Origin: Adiantum capillus-veneris | Lineage: Eukaryota > Streptophyta > Polypodiopsida > Polypodiales > Pteridaceae | NCBI GenBank assembly: GCA_014529385.2 | Contig: CM043962.1 | Coordinates: 125,222,470-125,286,469 of the forward strand | Length of the DNA stretch: 64,000 nt | Reading direction: 5' to 3' | Shown: piece after piece, positions 32,253 through 43,264 of the stretch | How the letters are laid out: every line of letters starts with the position of its first letter | How positions within the stretch are numbered: position 1 is the stretch's first letter | Translations under genes and position numbers: made by a program | The notes under the pieces: model-generated | The model's input: only the letters and a program-made list of their open reading frames with translations | The model's database searches: none | Told to the model about the DNA's origin: nothing

Positions 32253-34319
32253 ATGGCTGACAATAGTAAAGAGAGTGAAATTAATGTTGATAACTTTGCT
32301 TTTGCTCATGAGCAAGCCACTAATGATGCTTCAATTCTTGTTAACTATCTTGTTTCTAGGCTTCAACAAGACATGGGCAATCCATCTCTCCAAAGCGAAG
32401 TGCAACGGCAGCTCCGTGCTCACGGGATACTCCAAGCTCATCACCATGACGAGAGAACACCTAGGAAGCCTCCTTGTGAGACTACCAAAAGAGGTCTCTC
32501 TCCGATTCGGGAAGAAGAAGAGAATCCCTACGAAGGGCTCAAGAATTTACATCATAATTCAAAGAGGGATGATAAAAAGCAAGAGAAGAAAAAGGCGAGA
32601 AAGAGGACACCCTCTTCTCCATCTTCTCCATCTTCTTCATTCTCTTCCTCTTATGAAAGTGATGGTGAAGTCAACGAAGACCAAGACAAGAAAAAGGCGA
32701 GAAAGAGGTCACCCTCTTCTCCACCTTCTTCAAATTCTTCACCTTCTGAAGAAAGTGATGGTGCAACCTTTGAACCGTAAAAAAGAAGAGGCCATAGGAA
32801 ATCCTATGCCGCATGGAAGAGGTCGTCCAAGTTGAAGAAATTCAAAGAGGGAGGGAAGAGTATCTCTTTCCTTACCTATGATGGTACCTTTGGTGCTACG
32901 GACAAAGTCTTGGCCTTTATCCAGCAATTCGATGCAGCATTTGGAGATGAGGGCTTCACGGAGTCCTCTAAGCTACGCCATGTAGCTATGCACTTTCAGA
33001 AGTCCGCCAGGCAATGGTGGTCAAGCCTATGAGCCAACGGTGAAGCTCCACGAACATGGAAAGCTTTAAGAGCTTCCATTATGAAGCAGGTTTTGGCCAC
33101 CGATGCCAAAGACAAAGTACTCACCGAATGGTGAAGCTTAAAGCTCTCTCCCAATGAATCCATCCACAAATATGTAGACAAGTTTTGGGACCTACAACTC
33201 AAAGCCACTGTCTTCAAAAAGTTGGATTTTGGAGAGCAAAAGCAACAATTTTGTGCGGGCTTAACCGAAGAAATGGAGGAGTATGTCAACTCCCAAAGGC
33301 CACGTACCATATCGGCGGTAATACACCATACTATGGTGGCCTCTCGAATCAATTTCCAAATGGGGGCTAAAAGAAATAATAAGCCCCCGGAAAACAAGGG
33401 TTCCAATGAGCCTAAGACGAAGGACAATGTCCAAAAGTCTCCTAAGGACAACTCCAACAAAGCTAAAGAGAAGGGAGTTTACAAAGGTAAGAACAAACTC
33501 TCTCCTGAAGAGCTTGAGCGTTATCGCAAGGATAACCGGTGTTTCAAGTGCAGCGAACAAGGGCATGTGTACCGCGCTTGTCACCAAAAGAACAACCGCC
33601 AAGATCCTCCTAGAGCTGCCTTGGTTGAAATCCAAGAGGAGGAGATTCACCAAACTCATCACAAAGGATCTCCTCTATGCCATGCTTGGGGAAAGGTAAG
33701 AGAACATGATGCTTTTATTCTCTCTGACCCTGGTTCTACTCACAATTTTATATCTATAGAGTTGGCCACCAAGCTAGGCATACAATCCTACGAGATGGGA
33801 GATGTCCTACCCTCAGACACTACCTTCAAGGGGCAAGAAGCTTCAGTCACACCCTTAATCAAGAAATTGAGGCTTCATGTCCAAAGCTATGTGGACAAAG
33901 AGGACTTCTTTATCTCTCCTCTCAAGCATGAGGATGTGATCCTAGGGGCACCATGGTTTGACCGCCTGGCTGCCGATATTAAATTTCTTGAAAGGAGAAT
34001 CTTCTTTAAGTTCAGGGAAAAAGACATGTATATAGATGCTAAGGAAATGGGTAACACTATCCCCATTGTACATACACCAGCTTTCAACAAGTCAATAAAG
34101 AGCTCTATTTCCGTGTACATGATTTTTGTTAAAGATTCTCAAAATGAACCTAATGCTTTAGCAAAAGAAAATAAAAGCGACCAAAAGGAATTAGAGTTGT
34201 CCAATTTTCTCAAGGGGTTTCAAGATGTTTTTATTGACGACATCCCTTGTGAGCTACCTTCTAAACGAGGTAATGATGACCATGCAATTGAACTTCTTCC
34301 AGGAAGTTCACCCCAGTAA
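32253..34319 (+). pseudogene. chromo-D gag and protease
   Basis: One frame from ATG 32253 to about 34310 with stops at 32778-32780, 33030-33032 and 33132-33134. In order: an N-terminal region (MADNSKESEINVDN), a Lys/Ser-rich stretch with repeated EKKKARKR...PSSP, the gag capsid domain (LTYDGTFGATDKVLAFIQQF, HVAMHFQKSARQWWSSL), zinc knuckle CFKCSEQGHVYRAC near 33540, and an aspartic protease with DPGSTHNFIS (usually DSGSTHNFI) near 33727 followed by VILGAPWFDR. The first two stops are shared with the second unit; the third is CGA there. About 130 bases present in the second unit (62535-62700) are deleted near 32547. A frameshift near 34310 leads into the RT frame. Confidence 0.88.
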
Positions 34320-35704
34320 CAAATCTCCTTATAGAGTTTCTCAAGCTCAGCAAGAGGAGATTATGCGGCAAGTGTAGGAGTTAGTTGAGAAGGGCATGGT
34401 TAGGCCAAGCTCATCTCCATTTTGCTCACCTGTGCTATTAGTGCAAAAGAAAGACGGCACATATCGTATGTGTGTTGACTATAGAGCACTAAATAGGATC
34501 ACTATCAAGAATAGGTTTCCCGTTCCACGGGTAGAAGACCTATTTGATAAGCTACAAGGATCGACCTACTTCAATAGGATTGACCTAAAAAGTGGCTATC
34601 ATCAAATAAGGATAGTTGATCAAGACATTGTAAAGACCGCATTTCGCACCACATTTGGTCTTTACGAATACATTGTCATGCCTTTTGGCTTGACCAATGC
34701 ACCAGCCACATTCAACCGCTTGATGGAGAAGCTATTCAGGCGTCATCGAACCTTATTGGAGTGTTATTTGATGATATTATCATCTATTCTAATTCATTAG
34801 ACGAACACAAGCAACACCTCCAGGTAATATTTCAAGTTTTAAGAGAGAATAAACTTTATGTTAATCGAAAGAAAAGTGAATTTTTCTTGCAAGAAATTCA
34901 GTATTTAGGTCACATTATCTCTCAAGATGGCATCCAAGTGGATCCATCAAAGTTAGAGGTATTAAAAGGATGGCCTAAAACAAGGAATCTTCATGAACTA
35001 AGAAGCTTTATAGGTATGTGTGCATACTATAGACGCTTCATAGAAAAGCTCTCACAAATTGCGGGACCATTACATGACCTAACAAAGAAAAGCGTTAGGT
35101 ATACATGGTCTGCTAAGGAGAACAATGCTTTCGAAAAGCTTAAAGAAAAGCTTATCTCTCAACCTGTGCTTACACTACCGGATCTCTCAAAACCATTTGA
35201 GGTCCAATGTGATGCTTGTGGTGATTGCCTTGGAGCTGTTGTGCTCCAAGAAGAGCACGCCATAGGTTATGAGAGTCGAAGGATCGACCCTGTTGAGCAA
35301 GCTCTAGGAATATATGAAAAGGAACTCCTTGCAGTTCTACATGCCTTAGACTCATGGAAGCACTATTTTTTGGGGACTCCTTTCATTCTGCGAACGGATC
35401 ACCAAAGTCTTAAGTACTTTATGACGCAGACCAAGATCTCTAACAAACAAATGAGGTGGGAAAATTTCCTTTCGCAATTTCATTTTCATATTGCTCACAT
35501 TGCTGGCAAGCATAATCAAGTAGCTGATGCACTCTCAAGACGACCGAGAGTGAATGCGGTTTCCATAGTCACTCACAATGATCTATCTTCAATGATAGAT
35601 GAGTACGCTATTGATCCCCATTTTAGAGATGTGATTTCAGCCCTTGCATTAGGGAAGAAAGAAGAACCATTTACTTTACAAGATGGTTATCTTCTCTATG
35701 GCAA
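34320..35704 (+). pseudogene. chromo-D reverse transcriptase and RNase H, interrupted by Tat-E
   Basis: The RT begins at SPYRVSQAQQEEIM, with a TAG at 34376-34378. It continues through [58 protein letters not shown] and, after a frameshift near 34750, catalytic LFDDIIIYS. Thumb: YLGHIISQDGI and RSFIGMCAYYRRFI. RNase H: QCDACGDCLGAVVLQ, YEKELLAV, RTDHQSLKYF and NQVADALSRRPR, with all expected acidic positions present. The frame runs open from 34761 to the insertion point in YLLYG at 35704 and resumes after Tat-E at 43265 with NKLCV in the same frame once a single copy of the duplicated target is counted. Confidence 0.9.
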
Positions 35705-37158
35705 TGATGGGGGACTTTTCACAAGCCAAGCTCCCATACCCCTCTTCTCTCGTCCCCACCCCATGAAAACCCCCTCTTAGGGAGGGAGTGATAAAAGACA
35801 TTGGAAAAAAGTAAGAAAAAAATAAAGTATGATTATGTAAATATATGAGAAAGGTAAAATAGGCCACCTCATGCCTGCGGGGCAGCCCATCCCCACCTTG
35901 CCTCCTTTTTCTTCACTGTTGCCCCGCCGTGTGTCCCTTTTCCTCTCCTCCACTCAAAAGGTCAACCCCCTCTCTCTTCCCCTTGTCCTTTCTCCTCAAG
36001 CTACCCCACCTCTCACCAATAATGCATTCTAACTCACCAATAATGCACCCTAACTCACATGCAACTTACCCTATCTTCCAAAATAGTATACCCCACCCCC
36101 CCGTTCTCTCTCCTATCATATCCCATGACCCTAATACCCCCCCCTCTCTCTAAAGGGTGCCATGTCTCTTGTCTTGTAGCTAAATAACCTCCCCCACACT
36201 CACACACACACACACACTCAGTTTCACTAAAGAAAGGTTCCCACAGACCCATCCCCACCCGGTGGTTACCTGATTTTTCTTGTGTTCACACACATCTGCA
36301 CACAGATTCACCACTGAACACACTCCTCTCTCTCCCCTCTTGTAATTACTTTATTCTCCATGTCACCTCTCACTTTTTTTCATCAACCCATCTCTCTCTC
36401 TCTTAGTCTCTCTCTCATGAGACTGCTATTCTGGCACATATACACACAGCAAGACAAGTGGGGCCCACAGTCACATAGCTTATGTAGATAATGATTTCTT
36501 CATTTCTAAATTCTAGAATTTCTCCCCCCCCTCCTCCCCTATATAAAGAGGGGTCACCATCACACAAAAACACACAACATCACCAAAGAACACACTATGC
36601 ACTGTGTGTGCCTAGTGCACACACACACACCCACACCATCACCATCACGGCAATCACCATGCTTGTCTTGAGCATGACCTCTACACCCTTGGCGATGGAA
36701 GATGAAGGGCAACTAAATGAATGATGATGGCCATAATCCTCGTGCGAGTCTTCGCCATCAACTCCCACCTATCCGCCATGTGCTCTACCACTCTCTCCCT
36801 TCTCATTCCCCTACCCTATGCTCCCCATTTCATCGCCTTATTCTCTAAATAAAGCTTGAGGTTTTGTGAGAATGTTTTCTTGCAATGTTTTGCCCATGTG
36901 AGGTGTGCGGAATCGCCACCTAGTCTTGTGTTTTGGAGTGAGCTTGTGTATGTGTGAAGGGTGTGCGGATTCGCCATCCTTTTGCGGTGCCTAAGTACTA
37001 AGCCGCTATACCCCCTCCCTCACTCTCTCTCTCTCTCTCTCTCACTTGATCTCATTCCCTTTCCCTTTCATCATTACTCCCAAGCATCCATCTCTCTTGG
37101 ATGAAAACTTTGTTATGGTGGTGTGTTGTTTGCGTCCTAGCCGCAGAAGCTAGGTGAT
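35705..37158 (+). repeat. 5' LTR of Tat-E, truncated
   Basis: Starts TGATGGGGGACTTTTC and matches 41738-43163; the last ~96 bases of the 3' LTR (43164-43259) are missing. TATA box TATATAAAGAG at 36540-36550 is the likely promoter, followed by CA-rich transcript start sequence. CT repeat at 37020-37044. Short open frames here (for example around the TATA box) are not genes. Confidence 0.9.
36540..36550 (+). promoter_or_regulatory. TATA box in the 5' LTR of Tat-E
   Basis: TATATAAAGAG in a C-rich context, conserved in the 3' LTR at 42543-42553. Position inside the LTR agrees with an RNA polymerase II promoter. Confidence 0.65.
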
Positions 37159-37689
37159 GCCGACGCTGGAAGAGCACGACGACAAAACAGGGAGTATCAT
37201 TGCTACAACTGCGGAGAAGATGGTCACGGTATGTACTACTGTCCCAAACCACGACAAAACTATAATAGAGGAGGTAGGAGGAACCAATTGTCACCCCCTA
37301 GAGAAAGAACACCCCCACCCCGAGCACCACCCCCACCAACACAAATTCTACGTCCACCCCAGACACCACTACAAGCATCCATCCCACCTCTTCCACCAGC
37401 CCCACCACCTGATCGCCCTGTAAACATCATAAGGCTAGAAGAGAAAGGAAAAGCCGTAGTAGTGGATCCACCCAAAGCAAAGGAGAGGGACAAGGGTAAG
37501 GAGAAGGAAAACTTTTTAGAACCACTTGAAGCCATGATTGTGAAATGAGCTAGGAGGGAGAAAGCTACACAATCAGATGATGAGAGAAGCATGAGAGGAG
37601 AAACTAGCAAGAGGCCATCCAGGCCACGACGAAAATTGGGCATCACCGACTTCTAGCTAGGGAAAAGTTCTAAGCCCTATGATCTAACA
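37159..37689 (+). pseudogene. Tat-E gag remnant: zinc knuckle and Pro-rich tail
   Basis: Directly after the broken LTR, one frame encodes the knuckle CYNCGEDGHGMYYC (about 37203-37244), then a Pro/Arg-rich linker (PPRERTPPPRAPPPP) and a Lys/Glu-rich stretch. It is in the same frame as the protease and pol, with stops at 37546-37548 (TGA) and 37654-37656 (TAG). The capsid part of gag is gone. Confidence 0.8.
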
Positions 37690-38175
37690 TTGGATGTGGC
37701 TGAGCAAGGACCGAAGATTACATGGCCACAGCTGCTACATCTTGCACCAAAAGTAAGGCGAAAATGGTCTAAAATGGTAAGTACAAGACGCTCCAAAACA
37801 AAGGTAGCCGGAGCAATTTCGGGATGCAACATGGATGACATCCTTCCAATTGTCGACGTAAATATAAAAGGGAAGAGGGTTGGAAACACCTACATTGATG
37901 GAGGTGCACAAATCTGTGTAATGAGCGAAGCTATGATGCTTCGATTAGGGCTCGAGGTTGACAGGCCTTCTCCATGCAAGGCAAAGATGGCAAACAACGC
38001 AAAAGTAAAGTGTGTGGGTGTGGTAAGTGCCGTGAAAATCAAAGCTTTCAACACTGAGGTAGAGGTAGATGTTTTTGTAATGCCTACTAAGGGGGAGGGC
38101 TATCCACTAATTTTGGGAAGGCCATGGTTGATGGCCATGAAGGCAAAATAGGACTGGGGTATTGGCCTTCTACGC
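37690..38175 (+). pseudogene. Tat-E protease region
   Basis: Open frame with KITWPQLLHLAPKVRRKWSKM, then the aspartic-protease core NTYIDGGAQICVMSE (DGG in place of DSG or DTG, as in its relative Tat-F with VDGGAQICVIT) and the second conserved block YPLILGRPWLMAM. A single TAG at 38149-38151 separates it from the long pol frame. The aligned codon in Tat-F is a Gln codon in QDW, so CAG to TAG is the likely change. The protease would release gag and pol from a polyprotein. Confidence 0.85.
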
Positions 38176-41100
38176 ATGACCGGTAAGAAAGGGGAGACAA
38201 TCTACTATGACATGAGGATTGGCAAGCAGAAGCAAATGAATCTGGAAACATCGGCAGATGAAACCACTAGCGAATCTTCCAGTTCTGAGGAGGAGACCAC
38301 ATCCACCGACGAAAGTGACAGTTCCATTGATGTGATGGGTATCATTATGAAGGATCCACAAAGGGTAAGCACAACTGATGATCCATCACCAAAAGGGAAA
38401 CCCAATGAAGAGGAGAGAAAATCACCTGGCCTAGGAGGAAGTAGGTTGAAGGGTATGTTGTCTACGGAATTAACACTTGAGGAGAAAGATAGTTTTTTGC
38501 AAATGTTGATGGGATTTCCTAACCTGTTCATTGACAACTATGAAAGAATCACAGGCATTACAGTGGTGGAACATCATATTAAGCTGAAGGAAGGGGTAAA
38601 ACCAGTTGTGCAAAAGCTACGACGATTGGGGTTCATACAAGAAAAGGCACTCTTGGCCGAGGTAAGGAAACTGCTGGAGGCGGGATTCATCTATCCTGTA
38701 GAAAACTCAGAATGGGTGTCACCCGTAGTGGTGACGCCTAAAAAGAATGGTAAGTGGAGGGTCTGTGTTGACTACAAACCACTAAATGCAGCTACAAAGA
38801 GAGACCACTTTCCTCTCCCTTTCTTGGATGAAATTCTGAATGAAGTAGTAGGTTTTGAATGCTATACCGTCTTTGATGGTTATTCTGGATACTTTCAAAT
38901 ACGCATAGCCTTGGAAGATCAGCTAAAAACCACTTTTATCACGCCATGGGGCTGTTTTTCATACAGGGTTATGCCATTTGGTCTCACAAATGCACCTGCC
39001 ACATTCCAAAGATATGTCACATATGTTTTTCAACCGTTCTTTGGAACATCCATAAGAGTGTTCATTGATGATTTTTGTATATATAGCTCCCGTATTTCAC
39101 ATTTAGAAAAGGTAACTGAAGGTTTGGCCAGGTTGCAGAGCCTAGGTGGGCAATTAAATGTGGATAAATGCCACATTGGGGAGAGTAAAGTCATTCTACT
39201 AGGCCATGAAATTTCAGCAAAAGGTATCAACGCCGACCCAAGTAAGGTGTCCGCACTCATAGCCCTACCTTCACCAACGACCGCACGTCAACTGGTCTCT
39301 TTTCTACAGAAGGTGAGGTACTTAAGTAGATTCATACATCTACTATCACAACTTGTCCTACCACTGCAACAACTCACTCAAAGATCAAGTTTCACTTGGG
39401 ACGAGGAAAGCGAACATCACTACAACAAGGTAAAGGAGGTCTTAGCCACTCTGCCAACTATCTCACCACCTAAGTGGGATGAAAAATTCTATGTCACCTC
39501 AAGTGTTGGTGATGACTCATTGGGGGCTGTGCTACTCCAAAAGGATACGACGACATCTTTCATGAGGCCAATCTACTTCTCTAGTCGAATGATGACAGCA
39601 GGAGAGAAAGGTTTCACCCATGTGGAACACTTAGTCCTAGCTCTTAGATTTGCAACTACAAAGTTTAGGTCATATTTGCTGCCTAAGCAATTTGTGATTC
39701 TAACCACGGATGAAATATTTCCCTATGTTGTACAACACATGGATGTGTCTGCTAGAATTACTAAATGGCTAGTTCGTTTGCAAGAGTTTGACTACACGGT
39801 ACATGTAGAAAGCACAACAAGGGCAAGTTTGGGGGGACTCATGACCTACCAAGTCTTTGAAAGGAAGGAGAAGCAATCTAAGGAAGGAGAAGTCCGATTA
39901 CCTCCAGTACCACCGATGGTAGAAGGAGCATACTCTCTCTACTTTGATGGAGCCTACAAGCGAGCATCCGACAAAGCAGCTGCAGGCATAGTGGTCTTTG
40001 ATGACAAAGGGACAAAGGTATTTTCGTTGGGCCAATTGTTAGATTCACATTCTAACAATGAAGCTGAGTATGCAGCACTAACCAAGGGTCTACAATGGTG
40101 CGTCTCGCAAGGTGTACAACGCCTTAATGTATTTGGGGATGCTCTACTTCTGGTAAGGCAAGTAAATGGAGCATGGACATGCAAGAATCCTAGTTTAAGG
40201 ACTCACTTAAGTGGTGTAAAAACCTTGTTGGGTAAGTTTGAAGAAGTTCAAATACACCATATCCCAAGGGCTCAAAACCAAGAAGCAGATGCCCTAGCAA
40301 GTGAAAGACTACAGGAAGTGGTGGTTGGAGCAATAAAACTAAAGCTCCCTCTATTTCAAGGAAGTGATGCCTTGCCTGACATCATGCATTTTTTGGAAAC
40401 AGGAGAATGCCCATCAGATTTAACAAAGGGACAGAAGCAATGGCTGACGCGGAAGGCCACAAGGTATCGACTCATCAATGACGGTTTGTACGGTAAGGGT
40501 AAGGACCAAATACTCAGGAAGGTCCCTCTCTCTCAGGAAATCACAGGAGTAATTGCTAGCTGTCACGACGGGGTTTGTGGTGGTCACTTTGCCCTAGACA
40601 TAACAAGTAGGAAAATCTTGCAGGCAGGCTTCATATGGCCTAGCCTCAACCGTGATGTACACCACTGGTGCAAAACATGTAAGTTGTGTCAAAAGGCCGG
40701 CACTAGGTCACTTATGCCTGAACCACAGACACCTATTCTCTCATATGGCCCATTTGAAAAATGGGGTATTGATGCCATTGGGCCATTACCTAGGGCCAAC
40801 TCAGGAAAATTCTACATTATCATGGGGGTCGACTACATGACTAGATGGGCAGAGGCTACAGCCACCACTAGAATCACAGTGGTAGAGGTAGCTAAATTTA
40901 TCTACGAGCACATATGCTGTAGGTTTGGCACACCTTTAGAGATCATCTCTGATAGAGGGCCAGGTTTCAGAGCAGACTTGGTAGGAGAATTAATGCAGAA
41001 ACTGGGCATTACAAGGAGGCACTCTTCACCATATTACCCTCAATGTAATGGCCTAGTTGAAAAGGTAAATGGAATGGTTTCTAAAATTATTACCAAGCAG

Positions 41101-41709
41101 GTAAACAATCATCCTGGAGACTGGGATAAGTATCTACTACCAGCTTTATGGGCCTACAGAACTTCATTTCGTACATCCTTGGGATTCACACCGTATCATC
41201 TAGTATCTGGTAAGGAAGCAATCTTGCCCATTGAAGTGCAACTACAAAGTCTCAGAGTAATGGCAAGCCAGCTTCAACAGCCCAACATGCATTTGAGAGA
41301 TCACATCATCAACTTGGAACGACTGCAGCTGGATAGAGAAGAAGCAATAAATTATTATGCAGCACAAGCAGAGCATAGACGGCTTAGCTTTAACGAGCAT
41401 CTCCGGAAAAAAGAATTGAAGAAAGGAATGTTGGTGCTCCGCTACGACAATCGCTTCGACACGCGCAAGGATAAGAAACTCCTACTCCGATGGGAAGGTT
41501 CTTTCATCGTCAGGAAAAAGTATGCCAATGGAAGCTACCAGCTTATGGAGGCTGATGGAAAACTTCATAAAACCAAGGTAAATGGTTGGCGACTTAAACC
41601 TTATTTTCTTCGATTTGACCAGGCTCCACCTATTGACATTCCAAATGAGGACACACCATCAGCCGCCACCTCTGATGATAATGATCAAACAGATGAGCTA
41701 GAGACATGA
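38176..41709 (+). CDS. Tat-E pol: reverse transcriptase, two RNase H domains, integrase (1177 codons, open)
   Basis: The longest intact frame in the window. ATG 38176 is only the first Met after a nonsense codon; the natural product is part of a longer polyprotein. RT at about residues 130-340: [40 protein letters not shown], catalytic FIDDFCIYS at about 296. The Ty3 RNase H (about 430-560) is degenerate, with VTSSVGDDSLGAVLLQ lacking the usual first Asp. The second RNase H (about 588-710) keeps the four acidic positions: YFDGA, NNEAEY, FGDALL, EADALA. Integrase: HHCC zinc region (CGGHFALD...CKTCKLCQ, about 800-838), Asp in GIDAIG (about 864), Asp in ISDRGPGF (about 925), Glu in LVEKVNG (about 961), then C-terminal LRYDNRFD and GSYQL modules. 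No chromodomain. All key catalytic positions of RT, second RNase H and integrase are intact. Confidence 0.93.
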   Translation: MTGKKGETIYYDMRIGKQKQMNLETSADETTSESSSSEEETTSTDESDSSIDVMGIIMKDPQRVSTTDDPSPKGKPNEEERKSPGLGGSRLKGMLSTELTLEEKDSFLQMLMGFPNLFIDNYERITGITVVEHHIKLKEGVKPVVQKLRRLGFIQEKALLAEVRKLLEAGFIYPVENSEWVSPVVVTPKKNGKWRVCVDYKPLNAATKRDHFPLPFLDEILNEVVGFECYTVFDGYSGYFQIRIALEDQLKTTFITPWGCFSYRVMPFGLTNAPATFQRYVTYVFQPFFGTSIRVFIDDFCIYSSRISHLEKVTEGLARLQSLGGQLNVDKCHIGESKVILLGHEISAKGINADPSKVSALIALPSPTTARQLVSFLQKVRYLSRFIHLLSQLVLPLQQLTQRSSFTWDEESEHHYNKVKEVLATLPTISPPKWDEKFYVTSSVGDDSLGAVLLQKDTTTSFMRPIYFSSRMMTAGEKGFTHVEHLVLALRFATTKFRSYLLPKQFVILTTDEIFPYVVQHMDVSARITKWLVRLQEFDYTVHVESTTRASLGGLMTYQVFERKEKQSKEGEVRLPPVPPMVEGAYSLYFDGAYKRASDKAAAGIVVFDDKGTKVFSLGQLLDSHSNNEAEYAALTKGLQWCVSQGVQRLNVFGDALLLVRQVNGAWTCKNPSLRTHLSGVKTLLGKFEEVQIHHIPRAQNQEADALASERLQEVVVGAIKLKLPLFQGSDALPDIMHFLETGECPSDLTKGQKQWLTRKATRYRLINDGLYGKGKDQILRKVPLSQEITGVIASCHDGVCGGHFALDITSRKILQAGFIWPSLNRDVHHWCKTCKLCQKAGTRSLMPEPQTPILSYGPFEKWGIDAIGPLPRANSGKFYIIMGVDYMTRWAEATATTRITVVEVAKFIYEHICCRFGTPLEIISDRGPGFRADLVGELMQKLGITRRHSSPYYPQCNGLVEKVNGMVSKIITKQVNNHPGDWDKYLLPALWAYRTSFRTSLGFTPYHLVSGKEAILPIEVQLQSLRVMASQLQQPNMHLRDHIINLERLQLDREEAINYYAAQAEHRRLSFNEHLRKKELKKGMLVLRYDNRFDTRKDKKLLLRWEGSFIVRKKYANGSYQLMEADGKLHKTKVNGWRLKPYFLRFDQAPPIDIPNEDTPSAATSDDNDQTDELET

Positions 41710-41719
41710 ATGCCTCTAG

Positions 41720-41737
41720 CCAAAAGGGGAGGGCTAA
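41720..41737 (+). promoter_or_regulatory. Polypurine tract of Tat-E
   Basis: CAAAAGGGGAGGGCTAA lies directly before TGATGGGGG of the 3' LTR, 10 bases after the pol stop codon. Confidence 0.85.
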
Positions 41738-43259
41738 TGATGGGGGCTTTTCACAAGCCAAGCTCCCATACCCCTCCTCTCTCGTCCCCACCCCATGAAA
41801 ACCCTCTCTTAGGGAGGGAGTGATAAAAGACATTGGAAAAAATTAAGAAAAAAATAAAGTATGATTATGTAAATATATGAGAAATGTAAAATAGGCCACC
41901 TCATGCCTGCGGGGCAGTCCATCCCCACCTTGCCTCCTTTTTCTTCACTGTTACCCCGCCGTGTGTCCCTTTTCCTCTCCTCCACTCAAAAGGTCAACCC
42001 CCTCTCTCTTCCCCTTGTCCTTTCTCCTCAAGCTACCCGACCTCTCACCAATAATGCACCCTAACTCACATGTAACTTACCCTATCTTCCAAAATAGTAT
42101 ACCCCACCCCCCCCTTCTCTCTCCTATCATATCCCATGACCCAGATACCCCCCCCTCTCTCTAAAGGGCGCCATGTCTCTTGTCTTGTAGCTAAATAACC
42201 TCCCCCACACTCACACACACACTCAGTTTCACTAAAAAAAGGTGCCCACAGACCCATCCCCACCCGGTGGTTACCTGATTTTTCTTGTGTTCACACACAT
42301 CTGCACACAGATTCACCGCTGAACACACTCCTCTCTCTCCCCTCTTGTAATTACTTTATTCTCTATGTCACCTCTCACTTTTTTTCATCAACCCATCTCT
42401 CTCTCTTAGTCTCTCTCTCATGAGACTGCTGTTCTGGCACATATACACACAGCAAGACAAGTGGGGCCCACAGTCACATGGCTTATGTAGATAATGATTT
42501 CTTCATTTCTAAATTCTAGAATTTCTCCCCCCCCTCCTCCCCTATATAAAGAGGGGTCACCATCACACAAAAACACACAACAACACCAAAGAACACACTA
42601 TGCACTGTGTGTGCCTAGTGCACACACACACACCCACACCATCACCATCACCGCAATCACCATGCTTGTCTTGAGCATGACCTCTACACCCTTGGCTATG
42701 GAAGATGAAGGGCAACTAAATGAAGGATGATGGCCATAATCCTCGTGCGAGTCTTCGCCATCAACTCCCACCTATCCGCCATGTGCTCTACCACTCTCTC
42801 CCTTCTCATTCCCCTACCCTATGCTCCCCATTTCATCGCCTTATTCTCTAAATAAAGCTTGAGGTTTTGTGAGTATGTTTTATTGCAATGTTTTTACCAT
42901 GTGAGGTGTGCGGAATCGCCACCTAGTCTTGTGTTTTGGAGTGAGCTTGTGTATGTGTGAAGGGTGTGCGGATTCGCCATCCTTTTGCGGTGCCTAAGTA
43001 CTAAGCCGCTATACCCCCTCCCTCACTCTCTCTCTCTCTCTCTCTCACTTGATCTCATTCCCTTTCCCTTTCATCATTACTCCCAAGCATCCATCTCTCT
43101 TGGATGAAAACTTTGTTATGGTGGTGTGTTGTTTGCGTCCTAGCCGCAGAAGCTAGGTGATGCCCCCTGTTTGCTTTACCATGACAGGCTCGAGGCGCGC
43201 CATTCGGTCCCCGGTGTTTTAGAGGCTGTCGGGGTTTGGGGTTCGCTTTGCTCCCGTCA
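41738..43259 (+). repeat. 3' LTR of Tat-E (1522 bp)
   Basis: Starts TGATGGGGGCTTTTC and ends CTCCCGTCA, followed by the target duplication GCAAT. It carries the TATA box at 42543-42553 and a CT repeat at 43024-43047. It differs from the 5' LTR by few substitutions and small indels, and by the terminal ~96 bases lost from the latter. Confidence 0.92.
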
Positions 43260-43264
43260 GCAAT

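Larger units (their letters stand above)
35705..43259 (+). mobile_element. Tat-E: Tat-type Ty3 element with dual RNase H, inserted in chromo-D pol
   Basis: LTRs 35705-37158 (3'-truncated) and 41738-43259, with a gag remnant, protease, a long intact reverse transcriptase-integrase frame and a polypurine tract between. The flanks GCAA(T) (35701-35705 and 43260-43264) are the target duplication; its last T overlaps the first LTR base. About 100 bp of the 5' LTR end, the primer site and nearly all of gag are deleted at 37158. The presence of a second, plant/archaeal-like RNase H between the Ty3 RNase H and integrase places it in the Tat group. The LTRs are very similar, so it is a young insertion. 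Confidence 0.92.

Noticed and set aside
36491-36724. Plus-strand frame of 77 codons with a possible start near a TATA box (repeated at 42494-42730)
   Set aside because: It spans the TATA box and transcript start of the Tat-E LTR and is repeated only because the LTR is. No domain.
38149-38151. Possible programmed stop-codon readthrough between protease and RT in Tat-E
   Set aside because: The related Tat-F has a Gln codon at the aligned position, and other private stops exist in the same frame, so point mutation is simpler.
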